From assembly GCA_017427625.1 (NCBI GenBank), contig JAFRSL010000023.1:1-20311 (forward strand): 20,311 bases of DNA, in the 5' to 3' direction. The position numbers and the translations under genes were made by a program. The notes under the pieces are model-generated. The model did not search any database. It was given only the letters and a program-made list of their open reading frames with translations, and was not told the origin of the DNA. Shown piece after piece: positions 12,816 to 18,886 of this stretch. The first letter of the stretch is position 1. Each line of letters opens with the position of its first letter. Origin of the DNA: Synergistaceae bacterium. Its GTDB lineage: Bacteria > Synergistota > Synergistia > Synergistales > Aminobacteriaceae.

Positions 12816-12917
12816 ATCTCCTTTCTTTCTTGCTCCCATGCTGAATGGCAAGTGCAAATTCAAAAATATAAAAAGGGAATCTCCTTTCTTGAGATTTTTT
12901 CTTCCTTACCATTCAGC
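12816..12917 (-). promoter_or_regulatory. Structured thyX leader with decoy ribosome binding site
   Basis: On the minus strand GCTGAATGGTAAG (12917-12905) pairs with CTTGCCATTCAGC (12852-12840) over 13 bases with one G-U pair; on the plus strand that pair would be an A-C mismatch, so the minus-strand RNA is favoured. Inside, AATCTC (12896-12891) pairs with GAGATT (12883-12878). The 12 bases AAGAAAGGAGAT at 12890-12879 recur exactly at 12827-12816, where they are the thyX ribosome binding site. AATCTC could therefore pair with either copy, which is the layout of a translational switch. No known riboswitch family is recognised. Confidence 0.5.
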
Positions 12918-13359
12918 TTCAGTGGGTGCAATTTTTTTCCTGCCTCCCCCGATTGTTCATGAGCTGTCTACACTATCAAGGAGCATTACACTTCCTTTCA
13001 AGTTATTTTTTTTCTCATAAACACTAAGCGAAAGCAGGTAATCTTGAATAATGCCGGAAGTCAACAAAAACCTCCGGCTTAGGTAGAAAACAAAAACAAT
13101 AATACGTTTAGGAATTTGCCATAAAGCTCTCTTCTTTCTGTCCCTTCTGATATGCCCTCGCTGCTTGCTTCTTCGTTCATACTCTCTGCTTCAAATATGA
13201 ACTCCTCAGCTTTTCGCGTGAACACTCAGCTATGAGTCTTCAATCGGAGTACTTTGCCAATACGCTCCCATACCAGCCTTGCTACGAAAAATTTCAATAT
13301 CAAAGGAAAATCCTTTACCTGCCTTTCACTATATTTTTTTTGACTGGTACGGGTAACTT
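12918..13359. other. Non-coding stretch with hairpins and short decayed-looking frames
   Basis: No confident gene is present. On the minus strand three hairpins are clear: AAAGGA-TTT-TCCTTT (13316-13302), ACTCA-TAGC-TGAGT (13237-13224) and a 9-base stem GCCGGAGGT/ACTTCCGGC with an 8-base loop (13078-13053). One reading frame stays open from a TTG at 13303 (AAAGGA, 7 bases upstream) to 13079 except for a single TGA at 13228-13226, giving 25 and 48 codons. It could hold small genes, a broken gene, or a structured non-coding RNA of the phage; none can be chosen from sequence alone. Confidence 0.4.
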
Positions 13360-14106
13360 TTATCTCATTAACTCAGTAAATACGTGAAGAATATTGCTGT
13401 CCCATTTCAGCTGTCTTACGGGCGTTCCGTGATTATGTTTCTTGCCTACGTCCTGCATCACCGCGTAAGGTTCTCCGGGCGGTAACGCTTCCCATCTGCC
13501 GTTGATTTTGTGCTGATAACCTGCTCCGGCTAGGATTTCGTTCACTCTCTGCGCTTTCAGTCCGAAATGTGTACCGATTTCTGTCGGCGTTAGTATCTGC
13601 TTTTTCGTAGGTGCGGTTAGTGCTATTTCTCCGGCCTGTAATGCGCTCTGGCCTGTGAACTTTCGGTATACCTTATCGAGTGCTAGCGCAAGCTGATTAT
13701 CTTTCACTCCGGCTACTTCAAAGATTATCTTCGCTCCGTCTATTGCTCCTTGCGGGATTGCTGGATTGTCTTTGAATACACTGTAGCTTCCTGTTCGCCG
13801 GATTTGTGGCAAAACTTCATGACGCACCCACCGCGAAAACTGTTTGGCTTCTGGCTTGCGACTCTTAAATACGAGCGCATAAACTCCGGCCTCATTAACC
13901 ACCGTCATATCCTGCATTCCGCCGGGGGTGTAAACTTTGCTTACACCCTTTTCATCTTCGTCAAGTTCCTCAACCGCCATGCGTGAGTTGCTGTGTTCCA
14001 GAATGTCGCAAACATCTTTTGCTACAAACCATATTTCTCCGTCAATTTCTGTCGTTCGGACTTGATGTTCTTTGTAGCTAAATACCTGTAATGCGTTTTC
14101 ACTCAT
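13360..14106 (-). CDS. BRO-N antirepressor-like protein with HTH C-terminus
   Basis: This 248-residue protein begins with a BRO-N domain: YKEHQVRTTEIDGEIWFVAKDVCDILEHSN, then TPGGMQDMTVVNEAGVYALVFKSRK and FSRWVRHEVLPQIRRTGSY (to about residue 110). BRO-N proteins of phage antagonise repressors or bind DNA during the lytic switch. The C-terminal part contains an HTH-like LTPTEIGTHFGLKAQRVNEILAGAG followed by KINGRWEALP and ends with a histidine-rich HNHGTPVRQLKW, unlike the KilAC end of its paralogues here. The ATG at 14106 follows AAAGGAGATT. A 550-base gap separates it from thyX, so it is probably the last gene of its transcription unit or a site of leader control. Confidence 0.85.
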   Translation of the reverse strand: MSENALQVFSYKEHQVRTTEIDGEIWFVAKDVCDILEHSNSRMAVEELDEDEKGVSKVYTPGGMQDMTVVNEAGVYALVFKSRKPEAKQFSRWVRHEVLPQIRRTGSYSVFKDNPAIPQGAIDGAKIIFEVAGVKDNQLALALDKVYRKFTGQSALQAGEIALTAPTKKQILTPTEIGTHFGLKAQRVNEILAGAGYQHKINGRWEALPPGEPYAVMQDVGKKHNHGTPVRQLKWDSNILHVFTELMR

Positions 14107-14108
14107 AA

Positions 14109-14321
14109 TTAATCTCCTTTCGTTACACGCGATATTTCATGTTCCAAATACCAATGAGCTTTCATTAGGGCGGTATACGCTCCTTCTTTTGGCTTTTTTC
14201 CGGCCCGCGTTACGTACTTGATTACGTTTCCGAGAGCGAAATTGAGACTATGCGCTTCAATGTAGTCGATAGCCTCAAATCCGTTTTTCTCGTAATATTC
14301 GGGGTGGTCTATCTCTTCCAT
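14109..14321 (-). CDS. DUF3310 family protein
   Basis: This 70-residue protein matches DUF3310: DHPEYYEKNGFEAIDYIEA, then LNFALGNVIKYVTRAGKK and ALMKAHWYLEHEI. These are the family's conserved blocks (HPxxY, IDxIEA, GNxIKYxxRAGKK, AxWYLExEI). Such short proteins are frequent in phage early regions, sometimes described as nucleotide-kinase-like, but their activity is unproven. The ATG at 14321 follows GGAGGAAGAG, and it overlaps the small membrane gene upstream by 13 bases. It ends two bases before the BRO-N gene start. Confidence 0.85.
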   Translation of the reverse strand: MEEIDHPEYYEKNGFEAIDYIEAHSLNFALGNVIKYVTRAGKKPKEGAYTALMKAHWYLEHEISRVTKGD

Positions 14322-14431
14322 TTACGACTCTTCCTCCGTATCCTGCGCTCGTATCTCTGATAGCTTCTGCACAATGCCCATATCAGGAGCGGCACTACTG
14401 GCACTACTGTTGCAAGCAATATCAGCTCCAT
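14309..14431 (-). CDS. 40-residue membrane protein with basic tail
   Basis: From ATG at 14431 the product begins MELILLATVVPVVPLLIWAL, a single membrane-spanning helix, and ends in a very basic tail (RYERRIRRKSRKWKR) expected to stay in the cytoplasm. A longer frame upstream reads like shadow sequence of the neighbouring gene, so this short form is preferred. Its ATG shares a base with the TAA of the preceding membrane gene (TAATG), with AAGAAGG upstream, which strongly suggests coupled translation. Function unknown; the proline pair in the helix and the charge tail resemble small phage membrane effectors, which is only a guess. Confidence 0.5.
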   Translation of the reverse strand: MELILLATVVPVVPLLIWALCRSYQRYERRIRRKSRKWKR

Positions 14432-14619
14432 TATTCTGTGCCTTCTTTCTTGTATTCTTCCGTGTCTAATTCGCGGTCGATAAGGGCTTGTGCGTATCCT
14501 TCTATGTGCCGTCGGCGTTCGGCCTGTTTCGAGAGGTGCAATGTGTAAAGACACACTGCTATGTTCGTAACCAACGTAATTCCTGTGAGAACGCAAATTA
14601 TTATCCAAGCGTCAAGCAT
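14431..14619 (-). CDS. 62-residue single-pass membrane protein
   Basis: ATG at 14619 has AAAGGAG 8 bases upstream, so I prefer it to a frame starting at 14667. The product opens with MLDAWIIICVLTGITLVTNI and continues hydrophobic to about residue 27 (one membrane helix), followed by a charged cytoplasmic part SKQAERRRHIEGYAQALIDRELDTEEYKKE. It is coupled to the next small membrane gene by a TAATG overlap; such pairs in phages are sometimes spanins, holin partners or exclusion proteins, but no lysis cluster is nearby and no lipobox is seen. Function not assigned. Confidence 0.6.
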   Translation of the reverse strand: MLDAWIIICVLTGITLVTNIAVCLYTLHLSKQAERRRHIEGYAQALIDRELDTEEYKKEGTE

Positions 14620-14633
14620 TTTCTCATCTCCTT

Positions 14634-14834
14634 TCACCACGCTATTGAACAAGCAGAGTAACCGCAAGCGTTACACGTTTCGCAACCTTCTGCGTGATGC
14701 AGGGTTCGCTGTCCGCATTTAGGACATATATCACCGTGCTGTTCTATTTCAGGCTGTTTCTCTGGTTTATCGTCAAGAAATTTGATTTCTCCTTTTGTGT
14801 ATGCAATCCTGTCTATCATTCTGCATTTCGACAT
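14634..14834 (-). CDS. Zinc-ribbon protein, NrdJ-tail-like
   Basis: This 66-residue protein ends in a four-cysteine ribbon: CPKCG, then EGCETCNACGYSAC. This resembles the C-terminal zinc finger of B12-dependent ribonucleotide reductases (CPxCG...EGCxxCxxCGYSxC), here standing alone without the reductase. The N-terminal 35 residues are charged and probably flexible. It starts in a TAATG overlap with the XRE gene, so translation is coupled. It may be a relic or a stand-alone metal-binding adaptor; no catalytic domain is present in the window. Confidence 0.65.
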   Translation of the reverse strand: MSKCRMIDRIAYTKGEIKFLDDKPEKQPEIEQHGDICPKCGQRTLHHAEGCETCNACGYSACSIAW

Positions 14835-15316
14835 TAGTCAAGCTCCTTTACCTGTTTCCCGATTAACTGTGCGTCTGTATATGTCCGCGTCCAGTTTCCA
14901 CGCACTTCTCGGAACATATGATGTCTTCCTTGCTTGCCTTCATAACAAAATATGAAGTCATCTGCTCCTTCTATGCTGTAGTTATTACCTTCGATAAAAG
15001 TAAATTCCACTGGTACTGGCAGTTTCACTGGCTTTAGCTCGTCTAGGTCTTCCAGTATTGTGTTTGTAAGCTGTCTTACGCTTTTAGGGGTCGCTTCTGT
15101 TATTTCCTTCCACCCAAACACTTTGCACAGCTTGTTGTAGGTTCTTATTGTTGGAAGATATGTTCCACATTCATAATTCCTGATTGTATCTGGACTTACT
15201 CCTGACAACTGCGACAATTTCTGCTGAGTTATTCCGCGATTCATTCGGAGTGAATGAAGGCCGCGAATATTTTTCACAGCCTGTTCATACTTTTCTATTT
15301 TTCTAGTTTCCTTCAT
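14834..15316 (-). CDS. XRE-family helix-turn-helix regulator
   Basis: This 160-residue protein has an XRE/Cro-type HTH at about residues 18-70 (SLRMNRGITQQKLSQLSGVSPDTIRNYECGTYLPTIRTYNKLCKVFGW). The C-terminal half is beta-rich (VEFTFIEGNNYSIEGADDFIFCYEG, then a short WTRTYTDAQLIG) and might sense a ligand or dimerise. It is similar in the HTH to the protein at 17110-17667, sharing Y-x2-Y-E-N/C...P...Y..L...FGW. The ATG at 15316 has no visible ribosome binding site; translation may depend on the tiny membrane ORF that ends 29 bases upstream. Candidate early regulator. Confidence 0.75.
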   Translation of the reverse strand: MKETRKIEKYEQAVKNIRGLHSLRMNRGITQQKLSQLSGVSPDTIRNYECGTYLPTIRTYNKLCKVFGWKEITEATPKSVRQLTNTILEDLDELKPVKLPVPVEFTFIEGNNYSIEGADDFIFCYEGKQGRHHMFREVRGNWTRTYTDAQLIGKQVKELD

Positions 15317-15345
15317 GTTCGCATTTAATTTTTTTTAGAGTGAAA

Positions 15346-15426
15346 CTACCTCAATCTGCCGATTGAGTAACCCAAAGCGAAAGAGAAAGCCGCGATAAGG
15401 ACAACGGCTATGAAGTGTTCAAACAT
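15346..15426 (-). CDS. 26-residue membrane peptide
   Basis: ATG at 15426 follows AAAGG (about 7 bases away) and lies in an 8-base ATGTTTGA overlap with the tandem-HTH gene. The peptide starts MFEHFIAVVLIAAFSFALG and ends YSIGRLR, i.e. a single hydrophobic helix with a basic C-terminal end. Small single-pass peptides like this are easily missed because of length. The overlap, spacing and composition argue it is translated. Function unknown; it may also serve to bring ribosomes to the XRE gene downstream, which lacks its own site. Confidence 0.5.
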   Translation of the reverse strand: MFEHFIAVVLIAAFSFALGYSIGRLR

Positions 15427-15826
15427 GATTAAGCCTTTCTCGCGAGAAAAAATTAAAGGCAGTCCGAAGAGACGCGCTAAAATTCCTAGACAGAGGGAAT
15501 CTGTGTCTCAAGTTGAGTTTTGAGGCAATTTCCCGCCAAGAGAAACCCGCAGCCCTCATAGAAGAAATCTTGTTGAAGTTATCGCGAACGAAAGAAGCAA
15601 ACCCCTGATTTCTGATGTTAATGATATGAATATTCTTGAAAGATTTTTTTGCCATCTTAAACGCATATCGGTAACAATGCCTTAGATTTTTTCCCTTAGC
15701 ACAAGGTCTAGGCATATCTGGCAAAGCGTCAGCGATTTGTCGGAAAGTGAGCCCTTCATTTCTCAAGCGAGCGATGAGGTAGAAATGCTCACGCATGAAC
15801 TTAGTCAAGCCGATAGGTTTTGCCAA
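15419..15826 (-). CDS. Tandem-HTH protein made of an internal duplication
   Basis: The 135-residue product holds two copies of one module. Copy A (about 8-60) reads LTKFMREHFYLIARLRNEG then LTFRQIADALPD; copy B (about 76-125) reads FASFVRDNFNKISSMRAAG then FSWREIASKLN. Each copy is a helix plus a helix-turn-helix followed by a basic segment, so the protein probably binds DNA as a built-in dimer. A GTG at 15835 sits directly on the AAGGAGG site and cannot be used; the TTG at 15826 is 8 bases away and is my start. It is lysine/arginine-rich throughout. No family is recognised. Confidence 0.65.
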   Translation of the reverse strand: MAKPIGLTKFMREHFYLIARLRNEGLTFRQIADALPDMPRPCAKGKNLRHCYRYAFKMAKKSFKNIHIINIRNQGFASFVRDNFNKISSMRAAGFSWREIASKLNLRHRFPLSRNFSASLRTAFNFFSRERLNHV

Positions 15827-15839
15827 CGGTCTCACCTCC

Positions 15840-16013
15840 TTAATCTTTGAATCTTCTGTGCGCTCTGTTCAGCACAAATCCTTTCACGTGTGAAATTCTG
15901 TTTGTGAAACGTGATATGCAGTTTTCGCAGAACTTCTCACTGGACGTATCAAGGCTCAAATGCCACACTGCCATGTCATAACCGCACGTAGGACACTTAT
16001 AATGCCTTATCAT
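15840..16013 (-). CDS. 57-residue zinc-ribbon-like protein
   Basis: ATG at 16013 begins MIRHYKCPTCGYDMAVWHL and stops at TAA 15842-15840; the start is in an ATGA overlap with the intact Lar-like gene. CPTC and FCENC form two CxxC knuckles about 19 residues apart, the pattern of a small zinc ribbon. The rest is basic (SHVKGFVLNRAHRRFKD). It is shorter than usual gene-calling limits but the overlap and motif spacing support it. Possible nucleic-acid or protein-binding adaptor; function unknown. Confidence 0.6.
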   Translation of the reverse strand: MIRHYKCPTCGYDMAVWHLSLDTSSEKFCENCISRFTNRISHVKGFVLNRAHRRFKD

Positions 16014-16198
16014 GTCTCAGCCTCCGTTCGGATGTTCCAAGCTCTTGTCGCTGTCTCCGCTTTGCTGTAGTTATCCCCTGATGTTTTGCATTTCGTGCAC
16101 ATCACATAAAATCCGTCGATTGAAGATGTTCGAGTCGCTATCTCTCTTATTTCTGCTTTTCCACCGCAAAACGGACAACGCTTCAATTCTTCTTTCAC
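16010..16198 (-). CDS. Lar-family protein (restriction alleviation-like)
   Basis: This 62-residue protein has the full Lar-family layout: ELKRCPFCGGKAEI, then a middle FYVMCTKCKTSGDNYS, and the closing ETATRAWNIR. Two CxxC pairs would bind zinc. Lar of phage Rac relieves type I restriction; for distant relatives the role is inferred. The GTG at 16198 has GGAGG 9 bases upstream and lies next to the stop of the nuclease gene. A broken relative is at 12034-12202. Ends in an ATGA overlap with the next small zinc protein. Confidence 0.8.
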   Translation of the reverse strand: MKEELKRCPFCGGKAEIREIATRTSSIDGFYVMCTKCKTSGDNYSKAETATRAWNIRTEAET

Positions 16199-16199
16199 T

Positions 16200-17159
16200 C
16201 TATACAGCCTCCTTCACGTCATATACCACACTCGTGCTGCTTTTCGTGTACTCGCCCAATAATTCGGGGTGCGCTTCCTTGAATGCTGTGCTGTCGAATT
16301 TCTGCGAGGTTCGCTCCGTCATCGTGAATACTAGCCCGCCTCCCTGAATACCCCGCAAGCCTTTATCACGCACTCGTTCATTCAACACTTCTTTGGCATG
16401 AGCCTCCATTTCTCGGACTTCACGCGCTAATTCTCGCGATTGTCTCAATTCATGCATAGCTGCGATTATGCTCTCATCTTCTGTCAGCGTTAAAGGCTCG
16501 CCTCCCTTCACTACTGGCGCAGGTTTCTTGTGCAGTCCGCACGTTTCTGAAAACTCGCAGTAGTTACACGCCCATGATTCAGCAGGACAACCTAATTCAG
16601 GCTCTCTCGCTCCTGTGAATATCTGTCCGGCATAATCTTTGATGTTTTCTGCTCGAAATGGGTCATAGCTGAAGAAGTCTATGTACATCTCGGAATTATT
16701 CTTATTCACTCCGACTATTCCGAGATGTTCTATCTTACGTCCTTGCGCCATTAATCCCATTGCATATATGTGAAGCTGGGTTGCGTACTGCGGTTTGGCC
16801 TTCAGCGTTCCTGATTTTTTCCATTCTCCGAATGAACGGTCATTCATCGTCTTTATATCGACTAGTGCATTCTGAATCGTTCCTTTAGAGATTATGCAGT
16901 CGGGGTGGCCTGTTATCGTTCCGCCTTTCACTGGTATCTCTACTTTCAATTCCGCTTCCTGTGAGCCGGGATTATATTCAACTGTCCAGCCGTCCTGTCT
17001 TAACCATTCCACTATCAGCGGTTCTAAGCATGTTCCTACGTCAAATATCCGCTGTGTTCGCTTATTTGCTTCACCTTCGGTGCTGTAACCATTCACCGTG
17101 TACCACAAGTTACGCATACACGGGAAGCCTGCTTTGGACGCGCTCAATTCCTTTTCCAT
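16200..17159 (-). CDS. Cas4/RecB-like PD-(D/E)XK exonuclease with Fe-S cysteines
   Basis: This 319-residue protein carries a RecB-type nuclease core: GHPDCII (84-90), ALVDIKTM (Asp101-x-Lys103) and QLHIYAMG (Gln128, Tyr132), the QxxxY signature of the RecB/Cas4/AddB clade. Four cysteines fit a Cas4/AddB iron-sulfur cluster: Cys14 in GFPCMRN and the C-terminal set Cys198-x2-Cys201-x5-Cys207. The last 100 residues form a charged coiled-coil-like extension (HELRQSRELAREVREMEAHAKEV). It would resect DNA to give ssDNA for the Sak4/DUF669 annealing system. The ATG at 17159 has AAGGAG upstream. No CRISPR array or cas1/cas2 is present, so this is a recombination nuclease, not CRISPR adaptation. Confidence 0.85.
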   Translation of the reverse strand: MEKELSASKAGFPCMRNLWYTVNGYSTEGEANKRTQRIFDVGTCLEPLIVEWLRQDGWTVEYNPGSQEAELKVEIPVKGGTITGHPDCIISKGTIQNALVDIKTMNDRSFGEWKKSGTLKAKPQYATQLHIYAMGLMAQGRKIEHLGIVGVNKNNSEMYIDFFSYDPFRAENIKDYAGQIFTGAREPELGCPAESWACNYCEFSETCGLHKKPAPVVKGGEPLTLTEDESIIAAMHELRQSRELAREVREMEAHAKEVLNERVRDKGLRGIQGGGLVFTMTERTSQKFDSTAFKEAHPELLGEYTKSSTSVVYDVKEAV

Positions 17160-17667
17160 TTTTTTTACTCCTTAATCTTTTAGAGTTGCTCTTTTGAATT
17201 AGTTCACTAACTAAATTCAAGCGGTTTTCTTCTTCTGCAAATACATTTACTATCGCGGCAAATATACTTACTGAAGTTTTTTTCTTCATATTCACTGTTA
17301 CTGTTATCATTGAATGATGTACATGAAGTATCGAGGCAAGTTCTCTTATCCCAAGTCCATAACGTCGCATTCGATACCTTAGTTGAGATTTCAATTCACT
17401 TACAGGAGTTACTGCAAATTGATAATTTATATCCTCTGTTATATTCCAGCCGAAAAATTCAACCAGCCTTCGATAACATCCAACTCTGGGATATGAAAGC
17501 AAATTTTCATAGTGATATACTAAACTTTTGCTTACTCCAATTATTTGCCCTAATTTGCTTAGTGATATTTCCCGTTGCTGTCTTTCTTTCCGCAGGTTTT
17601 GAAGATTTTCAAGCGTCTTTTTATCTAGGTGAATATATTTTCGCTGCCGTTCTTCCTCTGTTAGCAT
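17110..17667 (-). CDS. Regulator with two helix-turn-helix regions
   Basis: This 185-residue protein has an XRE-like HTH at about residues 35-75 (LSKLGQIIGVSKSLVYHYENLLSYP...LVEFFGW) and a second HTH-like segment about 105-145 (GIRELASILHVHHSMITVTVNMKKK). Its tail is basic (SNSKRLRSKKNGKGIERVQSR). It is a diverged relative of the XRE protein at 14834-15316. The gene overlaps the nuclease by 50 bases. Its ATG (17667) directly follows the TAA of a 5-residue leader peptide and has no strong site of its own. It is AT-rich compared with flanking genes, which hints at separate origin. Confidence 0.7.
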   Translation of the reverse strand: MLTEEERQRKYIHLDKKTLENLQNLRKERQQREISLSKLGQIIGVSKSLVYHYENLLSYPRVGCYRRLVEFFGWNITEDINYQFAVTPVSELKSQLRYRMRRYGLGIRELASILHVHHSMITVTVNMKKKTSVSIFAAIVNVFAEEENRLNLVSELIQKSNSKRLRSKKNGKGIERVQSRLPVYA

Positions 17668-17685
17668 TTACTCACGTCTTTTCAT
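17668..17685 (-). CDS. 5-residue leader peptide MKRRE
   Basis: ATG at 17685 lies 9 bases after GGGGAG (17700-17695) and reads Met-Lys-Arg-Arg-Glu-stop; the stop TAA is immediately followed by the ATG of the HTH regulator, which has no good ribosome binding site. It therefore looks like a coupling leader. The ribosome binding site lies at the edge of an inverted repeat (17697-17704 with 17755-17762) that could hide it. Confidence 0.35.
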   Translation of the reverse strand: MKRRE

Positions 17686-17696
17686 GCAGAAAAACT

Positions 17697-17762
17697 CCCC
17701 TTCTACATACGTACTACGCATTCGGCAGGGTTTGAATTTTCATACGCCTAAAGCAGAAGGGG
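17697..17762 (-). repeat. 8-base inverted repeat CCCCTTCT/AGAAGGGG over the leader RBS
   Basis: On the minus strand CCCCTTCT (17762-17755) is the perfect complement of AGAAGGGG (17704-17697), 50 bases apart. The downstream arm contains most of the GGGGAG ribosome binding site of the 5-residue leader. The upstream arm lies in the last codons of the gene at 17748-18020, so ribosomes finishing that gene would open the pairing. This suggests translational coupling or RNA-level control; it is inference from pairing only. Confidence 0.4.
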
Positions 17763-18020
17763 TAAATTTTGTTCTCTACGTAAATTGGCTCGGAACGTTA
17801 CAACTGCGCTCTGAGGACTTAAAGCAAAATCAAAATCAACTCCGCATATCTGGAAACCGTGATTTAGCTGGCTATTTAAGCATTCTATGAATAGATTTAT
17901 ATCTTCACGGCTTCCTCCTGATATGTTCCTTAGTCCTATATTGCAGTTCCTTTGACTGATTATCGCTTCAAGTTCTTTCCTTTGCTTGTAATCAAGATTA
18001 GCGGGGTCGATATATATCAC
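17748..18020 (-). CDS. Hypothetical small protein after BRO-KilAC
   Basis: This 90-residue protein is not recognised. It starts in an ATGA overlap with the BRO-KilAC gene and reads MIYIDPANLDYKQRKELEAI, with a helix-rich N-terminal half and a beta-like ICGVDFDFALSPQSAVVTFR toward the end; the tail LPLLL is encoded in the inverted repeat that covers the next gene's leader. It has only two cysteines and no metal or membrane motif. Tight coupling to an antirepressor suggests a partner role in the switch, without direct evidence. Confidence 0.6.
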   Translation of the reverse strand: MIYIDPANLDYKQRKELEAIISQRNCNIGLRNISGGSREDINLFIECLNSQLNHGFQICGVDFDFALSPQSAVVTFRANLRREQNLPLLL

Positions 18021-18793
18021 TCTAGATTGCCTTTCAGAAAACGATTCACAAAGTAGATTTGCCCTTTGCCTGTTACTTTGGTCGTCCTCACTATTCGCGT
18101 TGTCCCGTCTGGATTATTGATTACGCGGGTTTTCACCTCAAACAGTCCACGCTCTATGCTGTCCTGTGTAGGCATATTCCAACGTTCGCCTTTGCATTTG
18201 ATGAGGAAACCGTTCTCTCTCAGCCATTCAAACAAACGGTTCTGGCCGATTTCGACACCGTTCTGCCGTAGGACTTTTGCGAGATTGCCTATCAGGATTG
18301 ATTCTTTGCTCGTATTTACTGCCTCAGCAAATATCAATTTCGGCTTGTCCTCTTCAATTTTCGCTTCTAGTGACTCGCGCTTTTCCCGTTCAGCCTTGTA
18401 CGCTTGTAGCACCTGAATAAATGCGTCGGGATTGCTGAGTATATCCTCAACCTTCGCGGGCGTTGCGTACATTCCGTGCTTCCTGATGGACGGCACTACG
18501 TCTCCGGCTATCCACATCTGATACGGCAGTGCTTTCTTTTTGTCCGAACGTCCCAGAAAGAAATACACGCCGTTTTCTGTCAGGCAAAGCATTTCCTGAT
18601 AACCGCCGGGGGTATTAATCCGTTTAATACCCTTCCAGACTTCTGGCACATGCGCAACTATGTTGGGCTGCCAGTATGAATACTCCAATGCCTCTGCTAC
18701 GTCCTTTGCCACAAACCATATTTCGCCGTTGTCTTCGATTGTGCGAACTTGGAACTCTTCATTGCTGAATATTTGTATCGCGCTCTCTTTCAT
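18017..18793 (-). CDS. Phage antirepressor, BRO-N plus KilAC domains
   Basis: This 258-residue protein has a BRO-N domain (NEEFQVRTIEDNGEIWFVAKDV...; TPGGYQEMLCLTENGVYFFLGRS; MWIAGDVVPSIRKHGMY) to about residue 110. A helical linker (AYKAEREKRESLEAKI) follows, then a KilAC/ANT domain with LAKVLRQNGVEIGQNRLFEWLR, LIKCKGERWNMPTQDSIERGLFEV and GKGQIYFVNRFL. This is the standard architecture of phage antirepressors that inactivate CI-type repressors. The ATG at 18793 has AAGGAG upstream. It diverges from the KTSC gene, so the 93 bases between them should hold promoters for both directions. Confidence 0.9.
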   Translation of the reverse strand: MKESAIQIFSNEEFQVRTIEDNGEIWFVAKDVAEALEYSYWQPNIVAHVPEVWKGIKRINTPGGYQEMLCLTENGVYFFLGRSDKKKALPYQMWIAGDVVPSIRKHGMYATPAKVEDILSNPDAFIQVLQAYKAEREKRESLEAKIEEDKPKLIFAEAVNTSKESILIGNLAKVLRQNGVEIGQNRLFEWLRENGFLIKCKGERWNMPTQDSIERGLFEVKTRVINNPDGTTRIVRTTKVTGKGQIYFVNRFLKGNLE

Positions 18794-18886
18794 GTGATTT
18801 TCTCCTTCCTATATCTAAAAACAATGCTTCACCTCTAATTTTTACCAGTACAATAAGTACATACTCTCGAAAAGGGGGTGAAGCAA
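18794..18886. promoter_or_regulatory. Divergent intergenic region with GTAC-N5-GTAC element
   Basis: This gap separates the minus-strand antirepressor from the plus-strand KTSC gene. GTACAATAAGTAC (18848-18860) is a short symmetric element near the middle and could be an operator. No -35/-10 pair of good quality was found for either direction, so the promoters are assumed from divergence, not seen. Ribosome binding sites AAGGAG (minus) and GGGGG (plus) flank the region. Confidence 0.25.

Noticed and set aside
12195..12863. Longer thyX start at TTG 12863
   Set aside because: It has no ribosome binding site at usable distance and would encode 18 extra residues within a strong RNA stem; TTG 12809 has AAAGGAG at 8 bases.
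14432..14608. Longer 99-residue form of the small membrane gene ending at 14309
   Set aside because: The extra N-terminal part is His/Arg-rich shadow sequence of the overlapping 62-residue membrane gene; the ATG at 14431 has a TAATG coupling site.
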